Shown here: piece by piece, positions 33,641 to 45,043 of the stretch | Layout of the letters: each line of letters starts with the position of its first letter | How positions within the stretch are numbered: position 1 is the first letter of the stretch | Source of the DNA: Roseinatronobacter ekhonensis | GTDB lineage: Bacteria > Pseudomonadota > Alphaproteobacteria > Rhodobacterales > Rhodobacteraceae | Length of the DNA stretch: 64,000 nucleotides | Reading direction: 5' to 3' | Assembly: GCF_900499075.1 (NCBI RefSeq) | Contig: NZ_UIHC01000011.1 | Location: forward strand, 41,476-105,475 | Notes under the pieces: model-generated | The model's input: only the letters and a program-made list of their open reading frames with translations | What the model was told of the DNA's origin: nothing | Databases searched by the model: none | Made by a program: the position numbers and the translations under genes

Positions 33641-33661
33641 TTGATAGTCTATTCCTATCAA
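33641..33661 (+). promoter_or_regulatory. LysR-type operator-like palindrome upstream of fdsG
   Basis: TTGATAG and CTATCAA flank 7 bases, giving ATAG-N7-CTAT, the core layout of many LysR-family sites (including OxyR half-sites). It lies 73-93 bases before fdsG and just upstream of a TATAAA-like element. No LysR gene is adjacent, so the regulator would be encoded elsewhere. Confidence 0.45.
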
Positions 33662-33733
33662 AAGACGGTATAAAGATATTGATTTCAAAACGAAGAAATC
33701 GCCAAATGTTGGTGCATAAAACAAGGCAGAGCC

Positions 33734-34200
33734 ATGAGACCCGCCACGCCCTCCTCAGACGACATCACTGCCATCATTGCCGCACATAGCGGGCTTGAAG
33801 GTCCGCTTTTGCCGATGCTGCATGCGTTGCAAGACGCGTTCGGGTTTGTGCCACAGACCGCGCATGCCCCGATCTGCGACGCGCTGAACATCAGCAAGGC
33901 AGAATTGCACGGCGTCATCAGCTTCTACCATGATTTCCGCGATGCGCCTGCCGGGCGGCATGTGGTCAAGATCTGCCGGGCAGAGGCGTGTCAGGCGATG
34001 GGTGGCGCGGCTCTGGCGGAAAGCGTTCTGGCCAAGCTGGGACTGGACTGGCACGGCACCACGCGCAACGGCGCGATCACAATCGAACCCGTCTATTGTC
34101 TGGGTCTGTGTGCCTGCGCGCCCGCCGCGATGGTGGATGACCGGGTCGTGGGGCGGGTTGATGCTGCCAAGCTGGACAAGTTTTTGGCGGAGGCGGGCGC

Positions 34201-34204
<4 letters not shown>
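33734..34204 (+). CDS. fdsG: NAD-dependent formate dehydrogenase gamma subunit
   Basis: A 156-residue NuoE-like subunit with a thioredoxin-like [2Fe-2S] domain. Cluster ligands are the cysteines in CRAEACQ and in CLGLCACAP. The helical N-terminus contains PLLPMLHALQDAFGFVP and ISKAELHGVISFYHDFR. It passes electrons between FdsB and the iron-sulfur chain of FdsA in the cytoplasmic, oxygen-tolerant formate dehydrogenase. First gene of the fds operon, overlapping fdsB by 4 bases. Confidence 0.95.
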
Positions 34205-35705
<1,501 letters not shown>

Positions 35706-35709
<4 letters not shown>

Positions 35710-38615
35710 AAGATTTCATCATTCCCCCGATGGACTGGAAAGACGAGCGCGACATGGGCACGCCCGCGAAGGTCGGCGCACCGGTCACGCTGTCGATTGA
35801 CGGGTTCGACGTAACGGTGCCCGAAGGCACGAGCGTGATGCGCGCGGCGGCAGAGGCCGGCATTCAGGTGCCGAAGCTTTGCGCCACCGACAGTCTGGAC
35901 GCGTTCGGATCTTGCCGCCTTTGCGTGGTCGAGATCGAGGGCCGTCGCGGCACGCCAGCCTCCTGCACCACGCCCGTTGCGCCGGGCATGGTCGTGCGCA
36001 CGCAAAGTGACAGTGTGCGCAAAATCCGCAAAGGTGTGATGGAGCTGTATATCTCCGACCATCCGCTCGATTGCCTGACCTGCTCGGCCAATGGCGATTG
36101 CGAATTGCAGGATATGGCCGGGGCCGTGGGCCTGCGCGATGTGCGCTATACCGCGCCCGATGGCGGCGGCTTGGCCAACCACTTCGCGGCCCGCAACACA
36201 TCCGGCGAGGCCAACCCCGAATGGCGCCCCAAAGACGACAGCAACCCCTATTTCAGCTATGATGCCAGCAAGTGTATTGTCTGCAATCGTTGCGTGCGCG
36301 CCTGCGAGGAAGTGCAGGGCACTTTCGCGCTGACCATCGAAGGGCGGGGCTTTGACAGCCGCGTGTCCTTTGGGGCCAAGACGGATGACGCGCTGGCATC
36401 CGATTGTGTGTCTTGCGGGGCCTGTGTGCAGGCCTGCCCGACCGCGACCCTGCAAGAGAAATCCGTGATCGAGATGGGCACACCGGACCGCGCGGTTGTG
36501 ACCACCTGCGCCTATTGCGGGGTGGGCTGTTCGTTCAAGGCAGAGATGCAGGGCGACCAGCTAGTGCGCATGGTGCCCTATAAGCATGGCAAGGCGAACC
36601 GCGGCCATAGCTGCGTGAAGGGCCGCTTTGCCTATGGCTATGCCAGCCACAAGGACCGCATTCTGAACCCGATGATCCGCGACCGGATTTCGGACCCGTG
36701 GCGCGAAGTGTCTTGGGATGAGGCGCTGGGCTTTGCCGCCAAGAAGATGCGCGGCATTCAAGCGGAATATGGCCAGAAATCCATCGGGGTCATCACGTCG
36801 TCGCGCTGCACCAATGAAGAAACCTATCTGGTGCAAAAACTGGCCCGCGCGGTGTTTGGCAACAACAACACCGACACTTGCGCGCGGGTGTGCCATTCGC
36901 CCACCGGCTACGGGCTTGGCCAAACCTTCGGCACCTCTGCCGGCACGCAAGACTTCGACAGTGTAGAACACACCGATGTGGTGATCGTGATCGGGGCGAA
37001 CCCGACCGATGGGCACCCGGTCTTTGCCAGCCGCCTGAAGAAACGGCTGCGGGCGGGTGCAAAGCTGATCGTGATCGACCCGCGCCGGATTGATCTGGTG
37101 AAATCGGCGCATGTGAAAGCCGCGCATCACCTGCCGCTGCGCCCCGGCACCAATGTGGCCGTGGTCACGGCGCTGGCGCATGTCATCGTGACCGAAGGGC
37201 TGATGGACGAGGCGTTCATCCGCGAGCGCTGCGACTGGGACGAGTTCCAGGACTACGCCGCCTTTGTGAGCGACCCGCGCCACAGCCCGGAAGCGAACGA
37301 GCTACTGACCGGCGTGCCAAGTGCCGAACTGCGCGAAGCCGCGCGCTTGTTCGCCACCGGCGGTAATGGCGCGATCTATTACGGGCTGGGCGTGACGGAA
37401 CATTCCCAAGGTTCAACCACCGTCATGTCGATTGCGAACCTTGCCATGCTGACCGGCAATCTGGGCCGCCCCGGTGTGGGTGTGAACCCGCTGCGCGGTC
37501 AGAACAACGTGCAGGGCGCCTGCGACATGGGGTCATTCCCGCATGAATTGCCGGGCTACCGCCATGTCAAGAACGACGATGTGCGCGACCTGTTCAAATC
37601 GGTCTGGGGGGTCGAGATCGATTCCGAGCCGGGCCTGCGCATTCCAAACATGCTGGATGCGGCCGTGGATGGCACCTTCAAGGGGCTGTATTGTCAGGGC
37701 GAAGACATCCTGCAATCCGATCCGGACACCAAGCATGTGGCGGCCGGGCTGGCGGCTATGGAGTGTGTCATCGTCCATGACCTGTTCCTGAATGAAACCG
37801 CGAACTACGCGCATGTTTTCCTGCCGGGGTCTACCTTCCTTGAGAAGGACGGCACCTTCACCAATGCCGAGCGCCGCATCAACCGCGTGCGCGAGGTGAT
37901 GAAGCCGCGCAATGGCTATGCGGATTGGGAGATTACCCAGAAGCTGGCAAATGCGATGGGGGCCAACTGGTCCTACATGCACCCCAGCCAGATCATGGAT
38001 GAGATCGCGTTGACCACGCCCTCTTTCGCGGGGGTCAGTTATACGGTGCTGGAGGAAAAAGGCTCGGTGCAATGGCCCTGCAACGAAGCGCATCCGGATG
38101 GTACGCCGCTGATGCATGTCGATGGGTTCGTGCGCGGCAAGGGGCGGTTCATCGTGACCGAATATGTGGCCACCGATGAAAAGACGGGCCCGCGCTTTCC
38201 GCTGCTGCTGACCACGGGGCGGATCCTGTCGCAATACAATGTGGGCGCGCAGACGCGGCGCACCGAGAATGTCGTATGGCACGAGGCGGACTTGTTGGAA
38301 ATCCACCCGCATGATGCCGAGAATCGTGGCATCAACGAGGGCGATTACATCAAGTTGGCCTCGCGTTCGGGCGAGACGAGCTTGCGCGCCAAGATCACCG
38401 ACCGGGTCAGCCCCGGCGTGGTCTATACCACCTTCCACCACCCCGACACGCAGGCCAATGTCATCACCACGGATTATTCCGACTGGGCCACGAACTGCCC
38501 GGAATATAAGGTGACGGCGGTGCAGGTCAGCCCCTCGAACGGGCCAAGCGAGTGGCAGGAAGATTACGCCGCCCAAGCCGCGCAGGCGCGGCGCATCCTT
38601 CCGGCGGCGGAATGA
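35706..38615 (+). CDS. fdsA: NAD-dependent formate dehydrogenase catalytic alpha subunit
   Basis: The 969-residue molybdenum (bis-MGD) subunit oxidises formate to CO2. Order of parts: N-terminal [2Fe-2S] domain (FGSCRLCVVEIEG), His/Cys-type [4Fe-4S] (DHPLDCLTCSANGDCELQ), two ferredoxin clusters (CIVCNRCVRACEE and CVSCGACVQACP), the proximal [4Fe-4S] of the catalytic domain (CAYCGVGCSF) and the active-site Cys396 in ARVCHSPTGYG, where some homologues have selenocysteine. The C-terminal MGD-binding domain begins near TTGRILSQYNVG. No Tat signal, so it is cytoplasmic. Confidence 0.96.
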
Positions 38616-39433
38616 TGGGCACGCGCGCGCATAGCAGCCACCCCGGCCTGTCGGTGCAACCCGACCGGGCCGTGACGGTGCATCGCACATTGCCCGAAGA
38701 GGTCGCGGTGGCGATGGTGTTCGATGGGTCGAGCGCTGCGGTCATGATGGCCACGCCTGCCGATGTGCAGGATTTGGCAATCGGCTTTGCGCTGTCCGAA
38801 GGCATTGTCACCGCGCCCGATCAGTTGGACGGGTATGAGCTGGCAGAGCACCCGAACGGGCTGGAAGCCCGATTTTGGTTGCGCGAGGATCGGGCCGAAG
38901 CGCTGGCCGCGCGCCGCCGCTTCATGGCGGGGCCGGTCGGTTGCGGGCTATGCGGAATCGACAGTCTGGCCGCCGCCGCACGCGATTTGCCGAAAGTGGG
39001 CGATGGCCCGCGCTTTACCCGCGACGAGGTCGCGCGCGCCACCGACATGCTACGCGACCAGCAACCCCTGCACGACCAGACCCGCGCGACCCATGCGGCG
39101 GGGCTCCTGCTGCCCGGTCAAGGCATTACCCTTGTGCGCGAGGATGTTGGGCGTCACAACGCGCTCGACAAGCTGATCGGAGCGATGGCGCGGCAGGGGA
39201 TGGACCCTGCGACCGGGGCCGTGGTCATGACCAGCCGCCTGTCGGTCGAACTGGTGCAGAAATGCGCCATAGCGGGCGTGACCACGCTGATCGCCGTCTC
39301 TGCCCCCACCGCCCATGCACTGCGCTTGGCGACAGATGCAGGCCTGACGCTTGCCGCCTTCGCGCGCGGCGACGGTTTCGATCTATACTCCAACCCTTAC
39401 CGGATTGTTGACGAGGTATCCCATGTCGCCTGA
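38612..39433 (+). CDS. fdsC: Formate dehydrogenase accessory protein FdhD/FdsC
   Basis: FdhD-family protein of 273 residues that handles sulfuration of the molybdenum cofactor before insertion into FdsA. The conserved cysteines lie in GCGLCGIDSL; other family segments are VREDVGRHNALDKLIG and TSRLSVELVQKCAIAGV. The ATG at 38612 overlaps the fdsA stop (ATGA); the next codon is also ATG. In Rhodobacter capsulatus the equivalent gene in the same place is called fdsC. Confidence 0.94.
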   Translation: MMGTRAHSSHPGLSVQPDRAVTVHRTLPEEVAVAMVFDGSSAAVMMATPADVQDLAIGFALSEGIVTAPDQLDGYELAEHPNGLEARFWLREDRAEALAARRRFMAGPVGCGLCGIDSLAAAARDLPKVGDGPRFTRDEVARATDMLRDQQPLHDQTRATHAAGLLLPGQGITLVREDVGRHNALDKLIGAMARQGMDPATGAVVMTSRLSVELVQKCAIAGVTTLIAVSAPTAHALRLATDAGLTLAAFARGDGFDLYSNPYRIVDEVSHVA

Positions 39434-39626
39434 GAAAATGGTCCGTATGGCCAACCAGATCGCCACGTTCTTCAAGACCCAACCGAAAGAAGACGCGCCG
39501 GCCCGCGTGGCCAGCCACATCACGGATTTCTGGGAACCCCGCATGCGCGCCCAACTGCGCGACTATGTCGAGCAAGGTGGCGACGGGCTGGATCCGATCG
39601 TTGTCCAAGCTGCGCGGCTGACCTGA
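39423..39626 (+). CDS. fdsD: Formate dehydrogenase delta subunit
   Basis: A 67-residue protein of the FdsD family with the pattern VRMANQIATFFKTQP and FWEPRMRAQLRDYV, closing with LDPIVVQAARL. It is needed for the mature fds enzyme in related bacteria, though its exact role is not settled. The start overlaps fdsC by 11 bases. Confidence 0.92.
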   Translation: MSPEKMVRMANQIATFFKTQPKEDAPARVASHITDFWEPRMRAQLRDYVEQGGDGLDPIVVQAARLT

Positions 39627-39674
39627 CTCGATAATCAGCACATCAGCTAACCGGCGCTTTGGATGACGCCTGTC

Positions 39675-40679
39675 TTAAAGCGCCTCAGCCTTGACCAGCG
39701 AATGCACGTCATCAACCCGTGCCGAAGACAGGTCGTCTTCGGTAATGCCGAATTCCTGACCGGTCAGGGATTCGATCCCACGCACCAGCGCAAGCGCATC
39801 CAGCCCGTAATACCGCATCAGGTAGGGGCGAGAACCACCATGCGCGTATGTGTCTTTCAGACCCAGCCGCACAAGGCGCTTGCCCACGCCAGCATCGGCC
39901 ATGGTTTCGGCAACAAGGCTGCCGACACCGCCTTCGGTGACGTGGTTTTCCAGCGTGACCACGCCGTGCCTGACAGAGCCGATATGATCCAGCAGCGCCG
40001 CCGAATCGAATGGTTTGATCGTGTTCAGGTGCAGATGGCGAATGGACAGACCGGCCTTGGCAAATGCCGCGCGGGCGCGCATGGCTTCTTCTGTGCAGAT
40101 GCCAGAGGTCACGACCAGCACATCGTCGCCCAAGGCCAGTTCGCGCATCTCGCCCACGCGGATCGGCGTGTCGAACAGGCGCGGGACTGCACCACGCAGC
40201 ACCCGACACCATACGGGGCCGTCTATGCTGTCAGCCGCTTCGCAGATCGATTCGACCTCTGTCGCATCACCGGTTTCCAGAATGGTCATGTTCGGGATCG
40301 ACCGCATGACAGAGATATCCTCTATCGCCTGATGGGTCATGCCGCCCGGCGTGGTCACACCCGGCAGGAACCCCATAAGCCGCACCTTGCGGCGCGGATA
40401 GGCGACCGACGCCATCAACTGGTCATAGGGCCTGCGATACATGAACACCCCGAATGTGTGGATGAAGGGGCGAAACCCGGCCAGCGCCAGCCCGCCCGCA
40501 AAGCTCATCATGTTCTGTTCCGCCATGCCCAGAGACAGAAACTGGTCGGGGTGGCGGTCGCGGAACCCGTCCACCTCGCACGAGGATGTCAGATCGGCGC
40601 TTAAACACAGGATATCTGGATTGCCCGCGGCATAAGCCTCAAAAGCGCTGGCATAGGGGCGGTTGACCATCTCGACCAT
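39675..40679 (-). CDS. Transketolase-like enzyme, C-terminal subunit
   Basis: A 334-residue protein with the pyrimidine-binding and C-terminal domains of transketolase (CLSADLTSSCEVDGF, LGMAEQNMMSFAGGLALAGFRPF and a TVTLENH-like GVVTLENHVTEGGVGS). It pairs with the N-terminal subunit encoded just upstream (12-base gap) to make a two-subunit thiamine-diphosphate enzyme. Split transketolases occur in several sugar catabolic loci (for example apiose pathways), where they act on a branched or unusual ketose phosphate. The substrate here is unknown. Confidence 0.85.
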   Translation of the reverse strand: MVEMVNRPYASAFEAYAAGNPDILCLSADLTSSCEVDGFRDRHPDQFLSLGMAEQNMMSFAGGLALAGFRPFIHTFGVFMYRRPYDQLMASVAYPRRKVRLMGFLPGVTTPGGMTHQAIEDISVMRSIPNMTILETGDATEVESICEAADSIDGPVWCRVLRGAVPRLFDTPIRVGEMRELALGDDVLVVTSGICTEEAMRARAAFAKAGLSIRHLHLNTIKPFDSAALLDHIGSVRHGVVTLENHVTEGGVGSLVAETMADAGVGKRLVRLGLKDTYAHGGSRPYLMRYYGLDALALVRGIESLTGQEFGITEDDLSSARVDDVHSLVKAEAL

Positions 40680-40691
40680 GCTGGCCTCCGG

Positions 40692-41624
40692 TTAATGGGT
40701 GTAATCGACAGGGTCCACGCCAAGATCCTTGGCAATGGCGGTGTTGAAACGTGCGCGTTCGTCTTCGGATTTGAAGCGCAGGTAATGCAGGCGCGGGAAA
40801 CGCTCTTCCAGGATCGGCATGCTGTGAAACGGAGAGGTGCGCGCCAGAATGATCAGGGGGCGTCCGTCATGCGGTTCGGCCATGGCGTCGCGCATCGCTT
40901 GCAGATCGTGCCCGTCGATTTCGACGCAAGCCGCGCCGAACTCGATGAACTTGCGGCGGATATCGCCCACCTCCATCACCGAGGACATGGCCCCGTCGCA
41001 TTGCTGGTCGTTCACATCCATGATCGCATACAGGTTCTCTATTCCGTGATGGCGCGCGGCTTGCACCGCTTCCCATGTCTGGCCTTCCTGCACCTCGCCA
41101 TCCGACATGAACACCCATGTGCGCCCCGGCTCGCCCCGTTTCTGGCGTGCCCAAGCCAGACCTGCGGCAGTCGACAGGCCAATGCCCAAAGTGCCGTTAT
41201 GCACTTCCATGCCGGGGCTGTGTTCGGCACCGATCATCTCGACCGATGATCCGTCCTTGTTGAACATCTCCAGACCTTCGGGGGCCATGCGGCCCATTTC
41301 GATCAAGGTGGCATAGGCGACGAGCGCGTAATGCGCGGGCGCGATGAACAGGCGGTCGTATTCCGGCGTGGCGGGACCGTTGTAGCCTGCGCCGGTGTGG
41401 TAATCGGGGTTGTCGGCAGACGGCACACCGCCGAATGGCTTGGGCACCATCGGCAAGGTCGGCTCGCCCAATGTCAGCGCCTCGTTATACAGCCATGCCA
41501 GCTGCTCTGCCGCAGAACAGGCTTGGCTTAGATACCCGCCATTGTTGCGAATCGTGTGTTCATACACCCGACGCCGGATGCCGAGTGCCACCTCGGCGGT
41601 GTCTTTGGTATTCTGCATCACCAC
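40692..41624 (-). CDS. Transketolase-like enzyme, N-terminal subunit
   Basis: A 310-residue protein with the ThDP-binding domain of transketolase. HSPGMEVHNGTLGIGLSTAAG and the diphosphate/Mg motif SDGEVQEGQTWEA, in which the first Gly of the usual GDG is Ser, then VNDQQ. The start is either 41624 or the ATG two codons later. It is divergent from a zinc-type dehydrogenase gene; the 113-base gap contains the 25-bp motif (41635-41659) shared with the sugar-kinase promoter. Confidence 0.85.
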   Translation of the reverse strand: MVMQNTKDTAEVALGIRRRVYEHTIRNNGGYLSQACSAAEQLAWLYNEALTLGEPTLPMVPKPFGGVPSADNPDYHTGAGYNGPATPEYDRLFIAPAHYALVAYATLIEMGRMAPEGLEMFNKDGSSVEMIGAEHSPGMEVHNGTLGIGLSTAAGLAWARQKRGEPGRTWVFMSDGEVQEGQTWEAVQAARHHGIENLYAIMDVNDQQCDGAMSSVMEVGDIRRKFIEFGAACVEIDGHDLQAMRDAMAEPHDGRPLIILARTSPFHSMPILEERFPRLHYLRFKSEDERARFNTAIAKDLGVDPVDYTH

Positions 41625-41634
41625 GCCCTTTTTG

Positions 41635-41659
41635 TTTACATTTGTCTATTTTAATGTCA
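41635..41659. promoter_or_regulatory. 25-bp motif shared by two divergent sugar promoters, site A
   Basis: The 25 bases start TTTACATTTGTC and end AATGTCA. They match 49617-49641 at 19 of 25 positions (TTTACWTTTGTCWATTT, then TGNCA). Site A lies 10 bases before the transketolase N-subunit start and 78 bases before the dehydrogenase start. The SorC-type regulator encoded at 52895-53860 is the natural candidate to bind both. Confidence 0.55.
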
Positions 41660-41737
41660 TTTGTATTGCAGAACCTTGCCGAGATCAAGCCTTGCTGCCA
41701 TCATCGGAACAAGGAATGCGAAAGAGGGAAGGATGCC

Positions 41738-42793
41738 ATGACCAAGATGCGCGCTGTCAGGTGTTTCGGGTTCGGCGGCCAGCACCGCCTTGTGCGGGAT
41801 CAACCCGTTCCCGACCCCGGCCCGGGCGAAGTGCTTGTGCGTGTGGACCTATCCGGCATCTGTGCCGCTGATCGCGCGATGTATGACGGCAGTGGGCCTT
41901 GGACGCTGCCGTTCCCGTTTACGCCGGGGCATGAATTTACCGGCACCGTCGTCGCCATGGGCGATGGCGCGGCAGAACGTCACGGGCTGGCCATTGGCGA
42001 CCGTGCGGTGGCGGAATTGAATATCGCCTATGGCAATGATTTCTACCGCCAGCGAGGTCTCTATCATCTGACCGACAGCATGGATGTGCTGGGGGCCACG
42101 AAGGACGGTGGCTGGGCAGAATATATGATCTATCCCGCCGACGCGCTGATCCACAAAGTGCCCGAGGGGCTAAGCGACCGCGCCGCGTGCTATACCGAAC
42201 CTTTGGCCAATGCCATTCACGGGGTGCAGCGCGCAAATATCCAGTTCGACGATGTCGTGATCGTGTCGGGGGCCGGCCCCATCGGCATGGGGATGTTGCA
42301 GGCCGCGCGGCTGAAAACCCCGCGCAAGCTGATCTTGGTAAACCCCGGTGCCGCCAAGCGCGCGCTTGGGCTGCAGTTGGGGGCCGACATGGCCTTTGCG
42401 CCCGACGACCCGAAGCTGGATCAGGCCGTGGCTGACCTGACGGGCGGGCGCGGGGCAGATGTGTATCTGGAAGCGTCGGGCCAGACCGCCGCCTTCACCC
42501 GAGGGCTGGAACTGTTGCGCAAGCGCGGCACGCTTCTGGTGTTCGGCGTCTACAAACAGCCCGTCGCGGTAGACCTGAACATCTTTGGCGAGTTCAAGGA
42601 ACTGAACATCCTTGGCGGCCATCTCGCGCCCTTCACCTACGGCACCGCGCTGGACCTGATGGCGCGGGGGCTGATCGACGGCGATGCTTGCGTGACGCAT
42701 GTCATGCCGCTCGACGCGTTTGAAGAGGGCTTGACCCGCAAACCCGATGCGGGCGAGGTGCAGATCAAAGTCGCGCTCGACCCAAGGCTGTGA
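41738..42793 (+). CDS. Zinc-type alcohol/polyol dehydrogenase without structural zinc cysteines
   Basis: A 351-residue medium-chain dehydrogenase: catalytic-zinc region SGICAADRAM, GHEFTGTVVAMG, and an NAD(P) fold VIVSGAGPIGMGMLQAARL. The lobe that normally has four cysteines for structural zinc reads ELNIAYGNDFYRQRGLYH and has none. The ATG at 41738 follows GGGAAGG. The gene leads an operon with the molybdoenzyme gene (3-base gap) and is divergent from the split transketolase. It probably oxidises a sugar or polyol. Confidence 0.85.
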   Translation: MTKMRAVRCFGFGGQHRLVRDQPVPDPGPGEVLVRVDLSGICAADRAMYDGSGPWTLPFPFTPGHEFTGTVVAMGDGAAERHGLAIGDRAVAELNIAYGNDFYRQRGLYHLTDSMDVLGATKDGGWAEYMIYPADALIHKVPEGLSDRAACYTEPLANAIHGVQRANIQFDDVVIVSGAGPIGMGMLQAARLKTPRKLILVNPGAAKRALGLQLGADMAFAPDDPKLDQAVADLTGGRGADVYLEASGQTAAFTRGLELLRKRGTLLVFGVYKQPVAVDLNIFGEFKELNILGGHLAPFTYGTALDLMARGLIDGDACVTHVMPLDAFEEGLTRKPDAGEVQIKVALDPRL

Positions 42794-42796
42794 TTC

Positions 42797-45043
42797 ATGC
42801 GCTACACCGCGTCCCATTGGGGGGCTTATCAGTTTGACGGGAACGGGCTTGCGCCTGTGTCCGATGATCCAGCCCCTGCCCGCATCGGGCGCGGCTGGCT
42901 GAGTGCGGCGCGCGACCGCAACAGCCGCATTCTGACGCCCGCAATCCGCGAGGGCTGGCTGGCTGGCGATGGCGGCGCAGGGCGCGGGCGCGACGGGTTC
43001 GTGTCGGTGTCATGGGACCGGGCGGCTGGGCTCGCTGCGCAGGAACTGGCGCGGGTGCGCGACGCGCATGGCAATGGCGCGGTTTTCGCGGGGTCGTATG
43101 GCTGGGCCAGTGCGGGCCGCTTCCATCATGCCCAAAGCCAGTTGCGGCGGTTCCTGAACCTGTGCGGCGGGTTTGTCGGCGCGCGTGATACTTATTCGCA
43201 CGCCGCCGCCGAAGTGCTGTTTCCGCATGTGCTGGGGCTTAGCAACCGGGCCGTGCAGGACGGTATGACAAGCTGGCCGCTGGTGGCGGAACATTGCACT
43301 TTGTTGGTAGCGTTCGGGGGCATTTCGCCCCGGACCGCGCAAATCAACTCGTCTGGCACCGCCGGGCACGAGGTGGCGGGCTGGCTGGGCCGCCTGCGTG
43401 CGCGGGTAGTAAATATCTCTCCGCAAGACAGTGACTATCCGGGCGCAGATTGGTGGGCCATCCGCCCCGGCACCGACACCGCGCTTTTGCTGGCGCTGGC
43501 GCATACGCTCTGGGCCGAAGGGTTGCAGAATGAGGGTTTTCTGGCGCGCTGCACGAGCGGTTGGTCAGAGTTCCGTGACTACCTGAGCGGCGCTGCTGAT
43601 GGCGTCGCGAAATCTGCAGACTGGGCCGCGCCGCTGTGTGATCTGGACGCCGCGCGCATTCGCGCGCTCGCGCGGGACATGGCCGCAAACCGCACCATGA
43701 TCACCCTGAATTGGGGGATGCAGCGCGCCGACCATGGCGAACAGCCGCTTTGGGCCGGTCTGGCGCTGGCGGCGATGCTGGGGCAGATTGGCCAGCCGGG
43801 CACGGGCTTTGCCTTTGGCTACGGGTCCACAACGGCTGTGGGGCGGCCCGCAAAGCTCTATGACTGGCCGTCGCTGCCGCAGGGCCGCAATCCCGTGGCA
43901 GATTTCATCCCCGTTGCGCGCATTGCCGACATGCTGGAAAACCCCGGCGCGCCCTACCGCTACAACCTGACAGAGCGGCGCTATCCGGACATCCGGCTGG
44001 TCTGGTGGGCTGGCGGCAACCCGTTCCACCACCATCAGGACCTGTTTCGGCTGGAACGCGCATGGCGTCGCCCTGAAACCATGATCGTGCAGGATCATAG
44101 TTGGACCGCGACCGCGCGTCGGGCGGATATCGTGCTGCCCGCAACCACCCCGCTGGAGCGCGACGACCTGATGCTGTCGCGCCGTGATCCGGCGTTGATC
44201 TACATGTCGCAGCGGATAGACCCAATGGGCTTGGCGCTGGATGACCATGACATTTTGCGCCGGATCGGGACGGAACTGGGGGTTGCCGAAGCGTTTACCG
44301 AAGGCCGCGACACCCAAGGCTGGCTGCGTTGGCTGTGGGACGGCACGCGCGCCGAAGCCGAGCGCCACGGAACTGACCTGCCCGATTACGACCGCTTCCG
44401 CGAGATGGGCCGGTTCGACATGCCGGATGCCGGTGACACGCGCGTTTTTCTTCAAGATTTCGTGCAAGCCCCAGCGCACCACCCGCTACCCAGCGAGAGC
44501 GGCAAGATCACGCTGTTCAACACCGCGATCGCGCGTGCCAAGCTGCCGGATTGTGCCGGGCATCCCGCATGGATGCCGCCATTCGAATCGCTGCTGGATG
44601 CACCAGAGGGCGCTTTGCATCTGATTTCGGGGCAGCCCGACACGCGGTTGCACTCGCAGAATGATCGCGGCGTGGAATCGCAAGCCGACAAGATTGACGG
44701 GCGCGAGAGTTGCTACCTGCACCCTGAAACCGCGCGCGCCCACAATCTGACCGAGGGCACCATTGTCCGGCTCTGGAACGCCCGCGGTGCCTGTCTGGCA
44801 GGTCTGCGCCTGACACCCACCATCCGGCTTGATTGCGTGGCGCTGCCCACAGGGGCGTGGTTCGACCCTGACGAAGACGGGCTGGAGCGTGCGGGCAACC
44901 CGAATGTCCTGACCCGCGACATTGGCTGCTCGACCCTTAGCCAGGGGAATACCGCGCATACAACGCTTGTGCATATTGCGCAGTGGCACGGCGATCTGCC
45001 ACCGCTTTCCATAGCGCAACCACCTGCAATACGGCAGGGCTAG
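42797..45043 (+). CDS. Cytoplasmic molybdopterin oxidoreductase, BisC/DMSO reductase group
   Basis: A 748-residue bis-MGD enzyme without a Tat signal. The Mo-coordinating residue is predicted to be Ser105 in GSYGWASAGRFHHAQ, as in the biotin sulfoxide and DMSO reductases, and there is no N-terminal iron-sulfur motif. Other family parts are LNWGMQRADHGEQPLWAGLAL, WWAGGNPFHHHQDLFRL and the C-terminal LISGQPDTRLHSQND. It may reduce sulfoxides or N-oxides. It follows the dehydrogenase by 3 bases, and its stop overlaps the convergent permease stop (CTAG). Confidence 0.88.
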   Translation: MRYTASHWGAYQFDGNGLAPVSDDPAPARIGRGWLSAARDRNSRILTPAIREGWLAGDGGAGRGRDGFVSVSWDRAAGLAAQELARVRDAHGNGAVFAGSYGWASAGRFHHAQSQLRRFLNLCGGFVGARDTYSHAAAEVLFPHVLGLSNRAVQDGMTSWPLVAEHCTLLVAFGGISPRTAQINSSGTAGHEVAGWLGRLRARVVNISPQDSDYPGADWWAIRPGTDTALLLALAHTLWAEGLQNEGFLARCTSGWSEFRDYLSGAADGVAKSADWAAPLCDLDAARIRALARDMAANRTMITLNWGMQRADHGEQPLWAGLALAAMLGQIGQPGTGFAFGYGSTTAVGRPAKLYDWPSLPQGRNPVADFIPVARIADMLENPGAPYRYNLTERRYPDIRLVWWAGGNPFHHHQDLFRLERAWRRPETMIVQDHSWTATARRADIVLPATTPLERDDLMLSRRDPALIYMSQRIDPMGLALDDHDILRRIGTELGVAEAFTEGRDTQGWLRWLWDGTRAEAERHGTDLPDYDRFREMGRFDMPDAGDTRVFLQDFVQAPAHHPLPSESGKITLFNTAIARAKLPDCAGHPAWMPPFESLLDAPEGALHLISGQPDTRLHSQNDRGVESQADKIDGRESCYLHPETARAHNLTEGTIVRLWNARGACLAGLRLTPTIRLDCVALPTGAWFDPDEDGLERAGNPNVLTRDIGCSTLSQGNTAHTTLVHIAQWHGDLPPLSIAQPPAIRQG

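Larger units (their letters stand above)
33342..33733. other. Divergent intergenic region between phnD and fdsG
   Basis: 392 bases without a supported gene. The phnD side carries 11-base-phased Pho-box-like repeats (33411-33450). The fds side carries a perfect 7-bp inverted repeat with an ATAG-N7-CTAT core (33641-33661) and a TATAAAGAT stretch (33669-33677) that could be a -10 element. The middle (about 33460-33630) is GC-rich, with nothing I can name. An ORF that runs through it in frame with no ribosome binding site was not accepted. Confidence 0.7.

Noticed and set aside
33342..33733. ModE-type molybdate operator before the fds operon
   Set aside because: The expected TATATA inverted repeats are not present; only a LysR-like palindrome is seen.
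33433..33789. 118-codon frame running across the phnD-fdsG intergenic region into fdsG
   Set aside because: No good ribosome binding site or motif; it covers regulatory DNA and overlaps fdsG in another frame.
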